Part shown: positions 1 through 6,968 of the stretch, one piece after another
Position numbering within the stretch: position 1 is the first letter of the stretch
How the letters are laid out: each line of letters begins with the position of its first letter
DNA from: Acidimicrobiia bacterium
Lineage (GTDB): Bacteria; Actinomycetota; Acidimicrobiia; Acidimicrobiales; Bin134
DNA length: 8,638 nt
Direction: 5' to 3'
NCBI GenBank assembly: GCA_009843565.1
Contig: VYDF01000064.1
Span: 1-8,638 of the forward strand
The notes under the pieces: generated by a model
The model's input: the letters and a program-made list of their open reading frames with translations, nothing else
What the model was told of the DNA's origin: nothing
Databases searched by the model: none
Made by a program: the position numbers and the translations under genes

Positions 1-1556
1 GGGTAGAGCTGCTCAAACAAGCGGGAGTCATCGCCATCCGCAGCGCTCATCAGCCGATGAGCAGGGCCATGCTCGACGCCTGCGATCGAATCGGCATGCT
101 GGTAATGGACGAAGCCTTCGACAGCTGGACGTGGGCGAAGTCGAGCTATGACTACGCGCTTCACTTCCCCGACTGGTGGCGCGCCGACCTCGTATCGATG
201 GTCCGCAAGGACCGGAACCACCCAAGCGTCGTCATGTACAGCATCGGCAACGAGATCCCCGATGTCGGCAGCCCGGCCGGATCGATCCGCGCCCGCGAGA
301 TGGCCGACGTGCTGCGGTCGAAGGACCCGACGCGCTACGTGGTGAACTGCACCCAACCTCTGCTGGCAATCCCCAAGTTTGCGGAAATGTTCAGGGACAT
401 GGTGACCGATCGCCAAGAAGAACTAGAACAGGAGATGCTTGATAGCAACGTGAACGATTGGATCACTTCGCTGCGGGAGATGCTCGACCCGATTCTGACC
501 TCCGATCACGTGGGGGACGTCCTCGAGGAGTCGCTGGCCGTCCTCGATGTCGCGGGGTACAACTACACCGAACTCCGCTACGAGCTCGACGGCGAGAAGT
601 ATCCCAATCGAGTCATTGTCGGGTCCGAGACCTCCCACGACGGAACTGCGACGAACTGGGCCACTGTGGAACGGCTTCCCCACCTGATTGGGGACTTCTG
701 CTGGACCGGATGGGACTACCTAGGTGAATCCGGCGTCGGCCGGGTGCAGTATGCAACCGGCGACGACGACTTCGGCGACCCGCTCGGCATCACCGGCCCG
801 TACCCATGGGTGCTCGCCCACGCCGGAGACATCGATATCACCGGCCACCGGCGGCCAGCCTCCTACTTCCGCGAAATCGTCTTCGGACTCCGCTCCGAGC
901 CCTACATCGCTGTCCTGCGCGCCGACAAGCGCGACGCCGACATCGCCTACCAGGGCTCATGGTCCTTCAACGACGTGCTATCCAGTTGGCACTGGCCCGG
1001 GTTCGAAGGAGAGACGGTGACGGTCGAGGTGTACTCGGCTGCCGACGAAGTCGAGCTCCTGGTCAACGGCGAGTCCCTAGGCCGGCAGCCTTGCGGCTGG
1101 TCGAACGGGTACACAGCCACATACGACGCCGAATTCTCGCCCGGCGAGCTGGTCGCAATCGGCTACGCCGACGGCGCCGAAGTCGCCCGCAGCGCGCTGC
1201 GGTCGCCGACCGGGGACGTGCATCTCCGGCTCTGCGCCGACCGCCCGACGATCCGGGCAGACGACACCGACCTGGCGTATGTCGCGATCGAACTCGTCGA
1301 CGGCGCCGGCACCGTATTCACCGGAGCCGACCGGCAAGTCTCGGTGTCTGTAGAAGGCCCCGGCACACTGCAAGCTCTCGGCAGCGCCGACCCGACCTCG
1401 ATCGAGTCGTTCGCCGCCGACCAGCGCCGAACCTACGACGGGAGGGCCCTCGCCATCATCCGGCCAACAGGACCGGGCCAAATTGCCGTCTCCGCCCAAG
1501 CCGACGACTGCGAGGACGCATCCGCAACAGTGGAAGCAGTCGGCTCGGACGGATAG
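1..1556 (+). CDS. Glycoside hydrolase family 2 (beta-galactosidase-like), 5'-truncated by window edge
   Basis: Retaining exo-glycosidase of family GH2, probably a beta-galactosidase or related enzyme; only the catalytic barrel onward is present. The frame is open from base 3, and the codons before the first ATG (base 57) already encode family sequence (VELLKQAGVIAIRSAHQP, the usual 'LLK.aG.NaIR.sH.P' motif), so that ATG is internal and the true start lies outside the window. Numbering from that ATG, the general acid/base is E66 in SIGNEIP (codon 252-254) and the nucleophile is E191 in VGSETS (codon 627-629). Both are intact. WTGWDYLGESG (216-226) and GDIDITGHRRP (257-267) are typical of the subgroup. 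After the barrel come a DUF4982-like beta domain (about 300-380, with VELLVNGESLGR) and a final Ig-like domain resembling Glyco_hydro2_C5 (about 390-495, with LGSADP and DGRALAIIRP). The missing part should hold the jelly-roll sugar-binding domain and any signal peptide. It stops 50 bases before the SDR gene, so co-transcription is likely. The natural substrate cannot be told. Confidence 0.93.
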   Translation, partial: VELLKQAGVIAIRSAHQPMSRAMLDACDRIGMLVMDEAFDSWTWAKSSYDYALHFPDWWRADLVSMVRKDRNHPSVVMYSIGNEIPDVGSPAGSIRAREMADVLRSKDPTRYVVNCTQPLLAIPKFAEMFRDMVTDRQEELEQEMLDSNVNDWITSLREMLDPILTSDHVGDVLEESLAVLDVAGYNYTELRYELDGEKYPNRVIVGSETSHDGTATNWATVERLPHLIGDFCWTGWDYLGESGVGRVQYATGDDDFGDPLGITGPYPWVLAHAGDIDITGHRRPASYFREIVFGLRSEPYIAVLRADKRDADIAYQGSWSFNDVLSSWHWPGFEGETVTVEVYSAADEVELLVNGESLGRQPCGWSNGYTATYDAEFSPGELVAIGYADGAEVARSALRSPTGDVHLRLCADRPTIRADDTDLAYVAIELVDGAGTVFTGADRQVSVSVEGPGTLQALGSADPTSIESFAADQRRTYDGRALAIIRPTGPGQIAVSAQADDCEDASATVEAVGSDG

Positions 1557-1606
1557 CACGGCCAGTGGCTGCAACTCGCCCGGCTGGTACGGCTATACCA
1601 TTCGAC

Positions 1607-2473
1607 ATGGCCTGGGACATCGCCGATAAGGTCATTCTCATTACCGGCGGGACGACCGGCATCGGGCGCGCCACGGTGGTGGCCCTCGCGGCCCGGGGCG
1701 CTCACGTCGTCTTTACCGCACGCGACGCCACCGCCGGCCAAGCCGTCATCGACGAAGTCGCAGCGACAACCCGCAAGCCGTCGATCGAACAGCGCCATCT
1801 AGACCTTGACGACCTCGCAGCAGTTCGGGGCTTCGCATCAGATTTCATTGCCAATCACCCGGCCCTGCATGTGCTCATCAACAATGCCGCCGTGATGCTC
1901 CGAGAAAGACGGAGCACCGTAGACGGACACGAGCTCACGTTCGGCGTCAACCATCTCGGCCACTTCCAGCTCGTCCGCTCGCTGCTGCCGCTGATCCAAG
2001 CGTCAGCCCCTGCCCGAATCTTGAACGTGGCCTCCGACGCCCACAAATGGGTGAGGGGAATGGACTTTGCCGATCTCAGCGCAACTAGCGGCCGCTACGG
2101 GGCTAGCCGTGGTCGAAGGGCCTACGCCGCATCGAAGCTCGCAAACATGCTGTTTACTCGAGAGTTGGCCAAGCGCCTCGACCCGGCCGCGGTGACCGCG
2201 AACAGTCTCCACCCCGGAGCGGTCCGCACAAGGCTCGGCCGCGACACCGAAGCCACGCGAATCGGCGAGATCTTCTGGACTGTCTTCGGAATGTTCTTCA
2301 CGACCCCCCAGAAAGGGGCGCAAACCACGCTGTGGGCGGCGACAAACCCAGAGTTGGACATGGTAAGCGGGCAGTACTTCGCAAAGTCCAAGATCGCGGT
2401 CCCGAACAAGAATGCATGCGACGACAACGCTGCCGCCAGGCTATGGGAAATCTCCGAGAGCCTCACGGCATGA
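1607..2473 (+). CDS. Short-chain dehydrogenase/reductase (SDR), retinol-dehydrogenase-like
   Basis: Cytosolic NAD(P)(H)-dependent oxidoreductase of the classical SDR fold, 288 residues. Visible motifs in order: cofactor-binding TGGTTGIG (13-20), LINNAA (90-95), N115 in GVNHLGHF, S143 in NVASDAH, the catalytic Y173 and K177 in YAASK, and HPGAVRT (202-208). The N-S-Y-K tetrad is complete, so it should be active. The C-terminal part, with GQYFAKSKI followed by AARLWEISESL, is like the RDH11/12 and WWOX branch, which acts on varied alcohols and ketones; the substrate is therefore open. An arginine (R40) after the second beta strand fits NADP(H) preference, but this is weak. The ATG at 1607 fits the family's usual N-terminus, but no Shine-Dalgarno is evident; an in-frame GTG at 1565 would add 14 residues. 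It lies 50 bases after the GH2 gene and 42 bases before the GMC gene, so it probably belongs to the same transcript and may work on the hydrolysed sugar or aglycone. Confidence 0.93.
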   Translation: MAWDIADKVILITGGTTGIGRATVVALAARGAHVVFTARDATAGQAVIDEVAATTRKPSIEQRHLDLDDLAAVRGFASDFIANHPALHVLINNAAVMLRERRSTVDGHELTFGVNHLGHFQLVRSLLPLIQASAPARILNVASDAHKWVRGMDFADLSATSGRYGASRGRRAYAASKLANMLFTRELAKRLDPAAVTANSLHPGAVRTRLGRDTEATRIGEIFWTVFGMFFTTPQKGAQTTLWAATNPELDMVSGQYFAKSKIAVPNKNACDDNAAARLWEISESLTA

Positions 2474-2515
2474 GAACCCCGGCTAGATCAGCTCGCGCCA
2501 GAACCCCTGCTGGCA

Positions 2516-4615
2516 GTGCCCGCCCATGGCGGCGGGCCGGCGACAGCGTTGCACTTTGCGGCCCGAGCCTGTGAGCTTGGTCTCGTGGAAGAAAAAGCGG
2601 CTTCCCAACGTGCCCCGCTGACCCCGCTAGACCGGGCGAGACTCCAGAAGTGGATCGAGGAAATCGTCCCACCCGAAGTCGATCACCGCGGGGGCTGGCT
2701 GGATGGTGTGGAGTCCTACCTCGACACCGAGTGGGACGGCCTCCTCACCTGGGCGCAGGCGCCCGTCCGCGCCGCACTCGACGTGGACCCCGACGCCTCG
2801 GAGTCGGTTGCCGCGCTCGCCGACGAGCTTCTCGGCACTCTGATCCGCGTCGCCCACGAGGGCTTCTACGGCGCACCCCACCTCGCCGACCCGCCAGGCT
2901 GGCGAACAGTCGGGTACTCGCCCCTGCCAGAAGACGTGGTTCCCATCGAACCCGATCCGCTGCCCGAAATCACCCTGGGCGGCGCCGCAGAGCACTATGA
3001 CACCATCGTCATCGGGGCGGGCACCGGAGGAGGCGTCGTCGCCGGGGTGCTCGCCGATTCCGGAGAACGCGTGCTGCTCGTCGAGCGCTCCCGCCAGCAT
3101 CGAAGCGACGAACTGCGCAACGACCACCTCCGAGGCAAACGCGCCGCCATTTATCCGCCCATAGCCGGCCCTGAGAATCCCGCCGACGAGCCCCGGGTGC
3201 AAGTCGACATTGGCGGCCGCGAATCAACGCTTTATGCCGACGACATGGGCTGGGGTCTGAATGCGATGACGGTGGGGGGCGGCACCCGGCTCTGGCAGGG
3301 CCAAGCATGGAGATTCCTGCCTGAGGACTTCCGCATGGCGAGCTTATACGGCGTGCCCGAAGGGTCGACCCTTGTCGACTGGCCAATCGGCTACGACGAC
3401 ATGGAGCCTTGGTACGAAGCAGCCGAACACCAGATCGGCGTGTGCGGCGACGCGGCCTACCTTCGGAACTATCGCCCTCAGGCCAGCGATTTCCCGATGC
3501 CGCCGATGCCCAAAGACCTACGCGCCCACGCCCTGCAACGTGCCGCCGACGAACTCGGGTGGCGCAGCGGGCCCCTTTCGTTCGCCATCAATACCCGCGC
3601 CCGCCACGGACGCCAGGCCTGTGTGAGGTGCTCGCAGTGCTGCGGACACTCGTGCCCGGTCGACGCCAAAGCTGGCAGCCACAACACAGTGCTTCGCCGC
3701 GCCATGTCGCGCTCCTCGAACCGCATCGACCTTCTGCCCGCAGCACGCGCGCTGCAGGTCACCGCACAGGGGCCCCGGGCGACCGGCGTGGCCATTGCCG
3801 CCGGAGGCTCGACCCGCACGATCAGCGCCACACGAGTCGTTGTGAGTGCCGGCGCTGCTGAGACGCCCCGACTCCTGCTGTGGTCAGGGATTGGCAACGA
3901 CCAAGTCGGCCGCCACCTCCAAGGCCACACCTACGCAATTGTGTATGGGACACATCCCGACGGATTCGATCCCTGGACAGGGCCGGGGCACTCGTGGTCG
4001 ACGCTGGACTTCAACCACTACAACCCGGGCGTGATCGGGGGCGGCGTGATCCACGACAGCAACCAGAACCTGCCGATCTCGGCCGCCGGCACGTTTCCGG
4101 CGATGACGGGCATACCCCTCTACGGGCAAGAGCACAGCAACTTCATGCGAAGCGAATTCGCCCGGGTGGTGACGATGATGGGCTGCGGTCAGCAGGTCCC
4201 CAGCCAGACCGCACGAGTCACTTTGGACCCCACAGTGCGAGACAGCCACGGCATTCCCGTGGTGCGGTTCTCAGGAGGGGCACACCCCGCCGACGGCCCG
4301 ATGCACGAATACCTGTCGGGCCGGTGCACAGACTGGCTCGAGGCGATGGGATGCACCAGCATCGTCGACCTCGGCGCTTTCATGCGCCAGTACTTCGCCC
4401 AGTTCGCGTCCTCCGGCGAGCACGGTGCCGGAACCTGCCGAATGGGCGACGACCCCGCAGAATGCGCAACCGACCGGTTCGGCCGCGTCCACGGGACAGA
4501 CAACGTCTTCGTCGCCGACGCGTCCCTGCACCCCACCAACGCCGGTCTCAACCCGGGCTTGACAGTGCTGGCCAACGCATTCCGAATCGCCAACCACCTG
4601 GCAACAACCAGCTAG
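2516..4615 (+). CDS. GMC family FAD-dependent oxidoreductase with N-terminal gluconate-2-dehydrogenase-subunit-3-like extension
   Basis: FAD-dependent alcohol or sugar dehydrogenase of the glucose-methanol-choline family, 699 residues from the GTG at 2516; usual members have about 500-560. The extra N-terminal part (about 35-135) resembles gluconate 2-dehydrogenase subunit 3, with a helical region and LIRVAHEGFYGAP followed by GWRTVGYSP. The flavoprotein begins at about 160: FAD loop GAGTGGG (167-173), acidic VLLVERS (186-192), GMC-type VGGGTRLWQG (253-262), a cysteine cluster C369, C372, C375, C376, C380 followed by DAKAGS, then ETPRLLLWSGIG (449-460). The catalytic pair is probably H636 (HGAGTCRMG) with N679 (NPGLTVLANAFRIA). 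The cysteine cluster recalls gluconate/glucose dehydrogenase flavoproteins, some of which bind an Fe-S cluster, so electrons may go to a carrier instead of oxygen. No Tat or Sec signal is visible, suggesting a cytoplasmic enzyme. An in-frame GTG at 2585 (residue 24) is an alternative start that keeps both domains; neither start has a clear Shine-Dalgarno. It is last of the apparent operon. Confidence 0.9.
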   Translation: MPAHGGGPATALHFAARACELGLVEEKAASQRAPLTPLDRARLQKWIEEIVPPEVDHRGGWLDGVESYLDTEWDGLLTWAQAPVRAALDVDPDASESVAALADELLGTLIRVAHEGFYGAPHLADPPGWRTVGYSPLPEDVVPIEPDPLPEITLGGAAEHYDTIVIGAGTGGGVVAGVLADSGERVLLVERSRQHRSDELRNDHLRGKRAAIYPPIAGPENPADEPRVQVDIGGRESTLYADDMGWGLNAMTVGGGTRLWQGQAWRFLPEDFRMASLYGVPEGSTLVDWPIGYDDMEPWYEAAEHQIGVCGDAAYLRNYRPQASDFPMPPMPKDLRAHALQRAADELGWRSGPLSFAINTRARHGRQACVRCSQCCGHSCPVDAKAGSHNTVLRRAMSRSSNRIDLLPAARALQVTAQGPRATGVAIAAGGSTRTISATRVVVSAGAAETPRLLLWSGIGNDQVGRHLQGHTYAIVYGTHPDGFDPWTGPGHSWSTLDFNHYNPGVIGGGVIHDSNQNLPISAAGTFPAMTGIPLYGQEHSNFMRSEFARVVTMMGCGQQVPSQTARVTLDPTVRDSHGIPVVRFSGGAHPADGPMHEYLSGRCTDWLEAMGCTSIVDLGAFMRQYFAQFASSGEHGAGTCRMGDDPAECATDRFGRVHGTDNVFVADASLHPTNAGLNPGLTVLANAFRIANHLATTS

Positions 4616-4689
4616 CCGACATTCCCACGAACACAACGGGTACCACTACGCGACGACCTGCTGTAGACGGCACGATACAACTGATTCTT

Positions 4690-4706
4690 GCCAAATAATA
4701 TAATAT
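4690..4706 (+). promoter_or_regulatory. AT-rich promoter/operator element upstream of the FAH gene
   Basis: GCCAAATAATATAATAT lies in an AT-rich island inside GC-rich DNA, 106 bases before the FAH start. It contains an exact TATAAT (4699-4704), a candidate -10 box; the matching -35 position is poor (about 2 of 6). Fifteen of 17 bases are identical to an element on the other strand upstream of the GntR regulator gene (6413-6429), which suggests a common regulator site or a common promoter type. If the -10 is real, the FAH transcript has a leader of about 100 bases. Confidence 0.5.
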
Positions 4707-4745
4707 AAGTTTCTCGGCCGACCCAAATGGTATTGCCCGGGCTCT

Positions 4746-4762
4746 GTCACAGAACAAGTGAC
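4746..4762. repeat. Short inverted repeat GTCAC-N7-GTGAC in the FAH leader
   Basis: Perfect 5-base arms (4746-4750 and 4758-4762) are separated by 7 bases. It is immediately followed by a second small inverted repeat, ACCC-gact-GGGT (4761-4772). Both sit between the candidate -10 and the ribosome binding site of the FAH gene. They could be a transcription factor site or a leader hairpin. No copy of the GTCAC repeat is seen upstream of the regulator gene, so a chance occurrence is quite possible. Confidence 0.25.
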
Positions 4763-4800
4763 CCGACTGGGTTCTTGCCGTCAAGTTCAAGGCAGGTTGA

Positions 4801-4806
4801 GAAGGA
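4801..4806 (+). promoter_or_regulatory. Shine-Dalgarno sequence of the FAH gene
   Basis: GAAGGA, six bases before a GTG codon, is the clearest ribosome binding site among the complete genes. It decides the GTG at 4813 as the start. Most other genes here show no such sequence, so this gene may be translated more strongly or by a more classical route. Confidence 0.75.
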
Positions 4807-4812
4807 ACACCC

Positions 4813-5706
4813 GTGAGATTGATTCGAGTCGGCCCAGAAGGCCACGAAAGTCCCGCTGTCTTGGACCCCGTTGAAGGGTCGGCGTTGAGCGCCAGATCTG
4901 TCACCGCGGACTATGACACCGAATTCTTCCGGAATGACGGTATCGACCGCTTGAGGGAAGCAATCGATGCTGGCAACCTCCAGCCGCTCCAATCAAACAT
5001 CCCGCGCCTTGGCCCCCCTATCAAGCGGCCCGGCAAGATCATCGGCATAGGACTCAATTACCGAGATCACGCCGCGGAATCGAACATGCCGATCCCCGAT
5101 GAGCCAGTTCTGTTCATGAAGGCACCCAACACCATCATCGGGCCATACGACGAAGTGCGAATTCCGCCCGGATCAACCAAGACCGACTGGGAAGTCGAGC
5201 TCGGCGTCATTATCGGACGGCAGGCAAGCTACTTGCGGACTCCGATGGAAGCGCTCTCGTACGTCGCTGGGTATGCCGTCTCCAACGATCTTTCCGAACG
5301 GGAGTATCAACTGGAACGCGATGGCCAGTGGGACAAGGGAAAGTCCTGCGACACATTCAATCCCCTTGGCCCGTGGCTCGTGACGAGCGACGAGATTCCC
5401 GACCCGCAAACGCTGAACTTGTGGCTCAACATCGATGATGTCTGTGAGCAAGCTGGCCACACCTCCGACATGATCTTCTCCGTCGAGCACATCGTCTGGT
5501 TCGTGAGCCAGTTCATGGTTCTAGAACCGGGTGACCTGATCAACACAGGGACACCCTCGGGCGTTGGACTCAGCAAGAACCCCCCTCGGTACCTTCAGCC
5601 TGGCCAGGAAATGCATCTCGGAATCGACGGGCTGGGCGAGCAGAGAACGAAAACGATCGACACGCCTAGCTTACGGCGCGCTGTTGCGCCTGTGCGGTAC
5701 ATCTAA
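4813..5706 (+). CDS. Fumarylacetoacetate hydrolase (FAH) family protein
   Basis: Divalent-metal-dependent enzyme of the FAH superfamily, 297 residues, which covers C-C hydrolases of acylpyruvates and 2,4-diketo acids, 2-keto-acid hydratases and decarboxylases. The N-terminal cap region (1-70) is followed by the core: IIGIGLNYRDHAAE (76-89), with H86 and E89 where the family's catalytic His-Glu dyad sits; KAPNTIIGP (103-111); metal ligands E127 and E129 in DWEVELGVIIG, and D159 in SNDLSERE; the lysine-rich DKGKSCDTFNPLGPW (174-188); and NTGTPSGVG (244-252). All expected active-site residues are present. Length and motifs fit the bacterial single-domain branch that includes 2,4-diketo-3-deoxy-sugar-acid hydrolases and proteins commonly labelled ureidoglycolate lyase or 5-carboxymethyl-2-hydroxymuconate isomerase-like; these cannot be separated by eye. 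Starts at GTG with a good Shine-Dalgarno. Its stop overlaps the stop of the convergent GntR gene by 4 bases. Its likely role is a late step on a keto-acid made by the upstream oxidases (inference). Confidence 0.93.
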   Translation: MRLIRVGPEGHESPAVLDPVEGSALSARSVTADYDTEFFRNDGIDRLREAIDAGNLQPLQSNIPRLGPPIKRPGKIIGIGLNYRDHAAESNMPIPDEPVLFMKAPNTIIGPYDEVRIPPGSTKTDWEVELGVIIGRQASYLRTPMEALSYVAGYAVSNDLSEREYQLERDGQWDKGKSCDTFNPLGPWLVTSDEIPDPQTLNLWLNIDDVCEQAGHTSDMIFSVEHIVWFVSQFMVLEPGDLINTGTPSGVGLSKNPPRYLQPGQEMHLGIDGLGEQRTKTIDTPSLRRAVAPVRYI

Positions 5707-6377
5707 GAGACTGCTGCCACCCCGTCGCGGTCCTCGACGCTGGCCACTTCGACAGCACCCCGAATCAATTCAACCGTGGACGCCAGATGGCTGCGCAGGG
5801 CTTCGGCTGCTGCGGAATGATCGCCATAGCGAAGGCACTCCACTATCAACCTGTGCTCGTCACTAGCGGCATCATGTCGGTAGTGAAGCGATAGCCGCTG
5901 ATATCGAGCGGAGTGCAGCCAAAGCTGCTCGATCAGCTTCAGTCGCCGTGGTGAACCAGCCATTTCATAAATCGCAAAGTGAAAGTCGCGGTTTAGGGCG
6001 ACAACCTCCGGGTGATCGCCCCGGTCATGGCACTCCTGGGCTTCACCGAGATTGTCGAAGAGCATGTCGATCCTTTTTTTGTCGAAACCCGACGATCGTC
6101 TCACCGCTTCGCATTCGAGTTCCATTCGGATGCTGTACAAGTCGTCGAGGTCTGCCACCGACATCGACGAGACCCACGCGCCCCGATTGTGGAACACCGT
6201 TACGAAGCCTTCGGACTCGAGAATTCGAAACGCCTCGCGCACAGGAATGAGGCTCGTGCCGCACATCTCAGCGATCAGCTTCGGCTGAAGCTTTGACTCT
6301 GGCTGGTACGTGCCGTCGATGATGCCCTCGCGGAGGTGGCGCACTACAAGCTCCACTGTGCTATCGGGGTCATGCAT
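5703..6377 (-). CDS. GntR family transcriptional regulator, FadR/FCD subfamily
   Basis: DNA-binding regulator of 224 residues. The N-terminal winged helix-turn-helix (about 7-70) shows the classic GntR pattern: LREGIIDGTYQPESKL (15-30), LIAEMCGTSLIPVREAFRIL (34-53) and the wing LESEGFVTVFHNRGAWVS (53-70). The C-terminal all-helical FCD domain (about 76-205) binds the effector. Residues at the places of known FCD metal ligands are present: N129 and H133 in NRDFH, H175 in DEHRLIVECL and H197 in LRSHL, so a metal-dependent organic acid ligand is plausible. FCD regulators usually repress catabolic genes for sugar acids, aromatic acids or lactate and release DNA when the substrate binds. The FAH gene, converging tail-to-tail with overlapping stop codons, is the obvious target; both leaders carry the same 17-base element, which also suggests autoregulation. 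No Shine-Dalgarno is evident before the ATG at 6377. Confidence 0.94.
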   Translation of the reverse strand: MHDPDSTVELVVRHLREGIIDGTYQPESKLQPKLIAEMCGTSLIPVREAFRILESEGFVTVFHNRGAWVSSMSVADLDDLYSIRMELECEAVRRSSGFDKKRIDMLFDNLGEAQECHDRGDHPEVVALNRDFHFAIYEMAGSPRRLKLIEQLWLHSARYQRLSLHYRHDAASDEHRLIVECLRYGDHSAAAEALRSHLASTVELIRGAVEVASVEDRDGVAAVS

Positions 6378-6412
6378 CGGATTGAACCATGATTGGCGAG
6401 TTCGGCAACAAA

Positions 6413-6429
6413 ATATTATTTCATTTGGC
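6413..6429 (-). promoter_or_regulatory. AT-rich promoter/operator element upstream of the GntR gene
   Basis: Read on the minus strand this is GCCAAATGAAATAATAT, 35 bases before the regulator's ATG. It matches the element at 4690-4706 in 15 of 17 positions. A possible promoter is TAATAT (6413-6418) with GTGAAA (6437-6442) 18 bases upstream, each matching its consensus in 4 of 6 positions. Being next to the regulator's start fits an autoregulatory operator or its core promoter. Confidence 0.5.
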
Positions 6430-6539
6430 TAGGAACTTTCACGGTTTGGTCCGCAGGCAACGCCGTAACCCCCGGCAAGGCGCCCTGATCCACAGTCCGC
6501 AGCCACGGGCCGCACCCTATGGCACAGGGATCGAGGCGA

Positions 6540-6962
6540 TCACAGGGCGAAGCCGGTGAAGTCGCCGGACATGTCGGGTGGGCCGTAGTAGATGCGGTTG
6601 AGGGCTCGGCGGGCGAACCTCCACTGGCCGTCTTCACGGCAATACTCGTCGTCGTAGTAGCCATACATGGTCATGGGGCCTTCGTCTGGTCGCTTGAAGT
6701 GCTCGATCACGTACCAGCGCCCGGTGCCGGTGCCCGTGTCTTCGTCGAGGTCGGCCCAGCCGTTGAGGTAGGCGTGGATCACCCCGTCGAGGCGGGCCAG
6801 CATGCCCTGCCAACTAGACGAGATCTCGTCGCGACCGGTCTTGGTCATCGGGCCCATCTCCCAGACCGCGTTGGTAGCCCAGGTGGACGCCCATTGCTCG
6901 GCGTCGAAGCGGCACACCCCGTCGGAATAACGGGCCAGCAGGGTTCGAATCTCGTCTGACAT
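6540..6962 (-). CDS. SnoaL-like / NTF2-like family protein
   Basis: Small cytosolic protein of 140 residues with the NTF2-like cone fold. Typical features are the N-terminal helix pair IRTLLARYSDGVCRFDAEQWASTW (5-28), TGRDEISSSW (42-51), the strand region IHAYLNGWADLD (62-73), GRWYVIEHFKR (81-91), and MYGYYDDEYCREDGQWRFARRALNRIYYG (99-127), a hallmark of the SnoaL_4 type. Members include polyketide cyclases, dehydratases and steroid-isomerase relatives, but many are uncharacterised. I cannot pick a reaction: no clear catalytic Asp-His pair can be assigned by eye. It starts only 6 bases after the stop of the tandem alpha-beta repeat gene (minus-strand order), so the two are almost surely co-transcribed and may act on the same small hydrophobic compound. 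No clear Shine-Dalgarno precedes the ATG, which fits translational coupling. Confidence 0.87.
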   Translation of the reverse strand: MSDEIRTLLARYSDGVCRFDAEQWASTWATNAVWEMGPMTKTGRDEISSSWQGMLARLDGVIHAYLNGWADLDEDTGTGTGRWYVIEHFKRPDEGPMTMYGYYDDEYCREDGQWRFARRALNRIYYGPPDMSGDFTGFAL

Positions 6963-6968
6963 GGCGGC

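Noticed and set aside
57..59. ATG taken as the start of the GH2 gene
   Set aside because: The same frame is open to the window edge and the codons before it already encode conserved GH2 sequence, so the gene begins outside the window.
806..1606. Plus-strand frame continuous with the SDR but reaching far upstream inside the GH2 gene
   Set aside because: Its translation there is arginine-rich and low in complexity, typical of a shadow of GC-rich coding sequence; the SDR domain itself begins just after the ATG at 1607.
3880..4698. Long plus-strand frame overlapping the end of the GMC gene
   Set aside because: Arginine-, proline- and histidine-rich translation with no family features; it lies over the conserved GMC C-terminus.
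4813..5706. Naming the FAH enzyme as 2,4-diketo-3-deoxy-L-fuconate hydrolase, with the SDR as a fuconate pathway dehydrogenase
   Set aside because: It would fit a sugar acid pathway, but the motifs are shared by many FAH functions, the SDR looks closer to the retinol dehydrogenase branch, and no fuconate dehydratase or transporter is in the window.
6941..6950. GGGTTCGAAT, resembling a tRNA T-arm
   Set aside because: It lies within the first codons of the SnoaL-like gene and no acceptor, D-arm or anticodon stem can be built around it.
6519..6959. Plus-strand frame opposite the SnoaL-like gene
   Set aside because: It is an exact antisense shadow; the minus-strand product has recognisable NTF2-like motifs and tight coupling to its neighbour.
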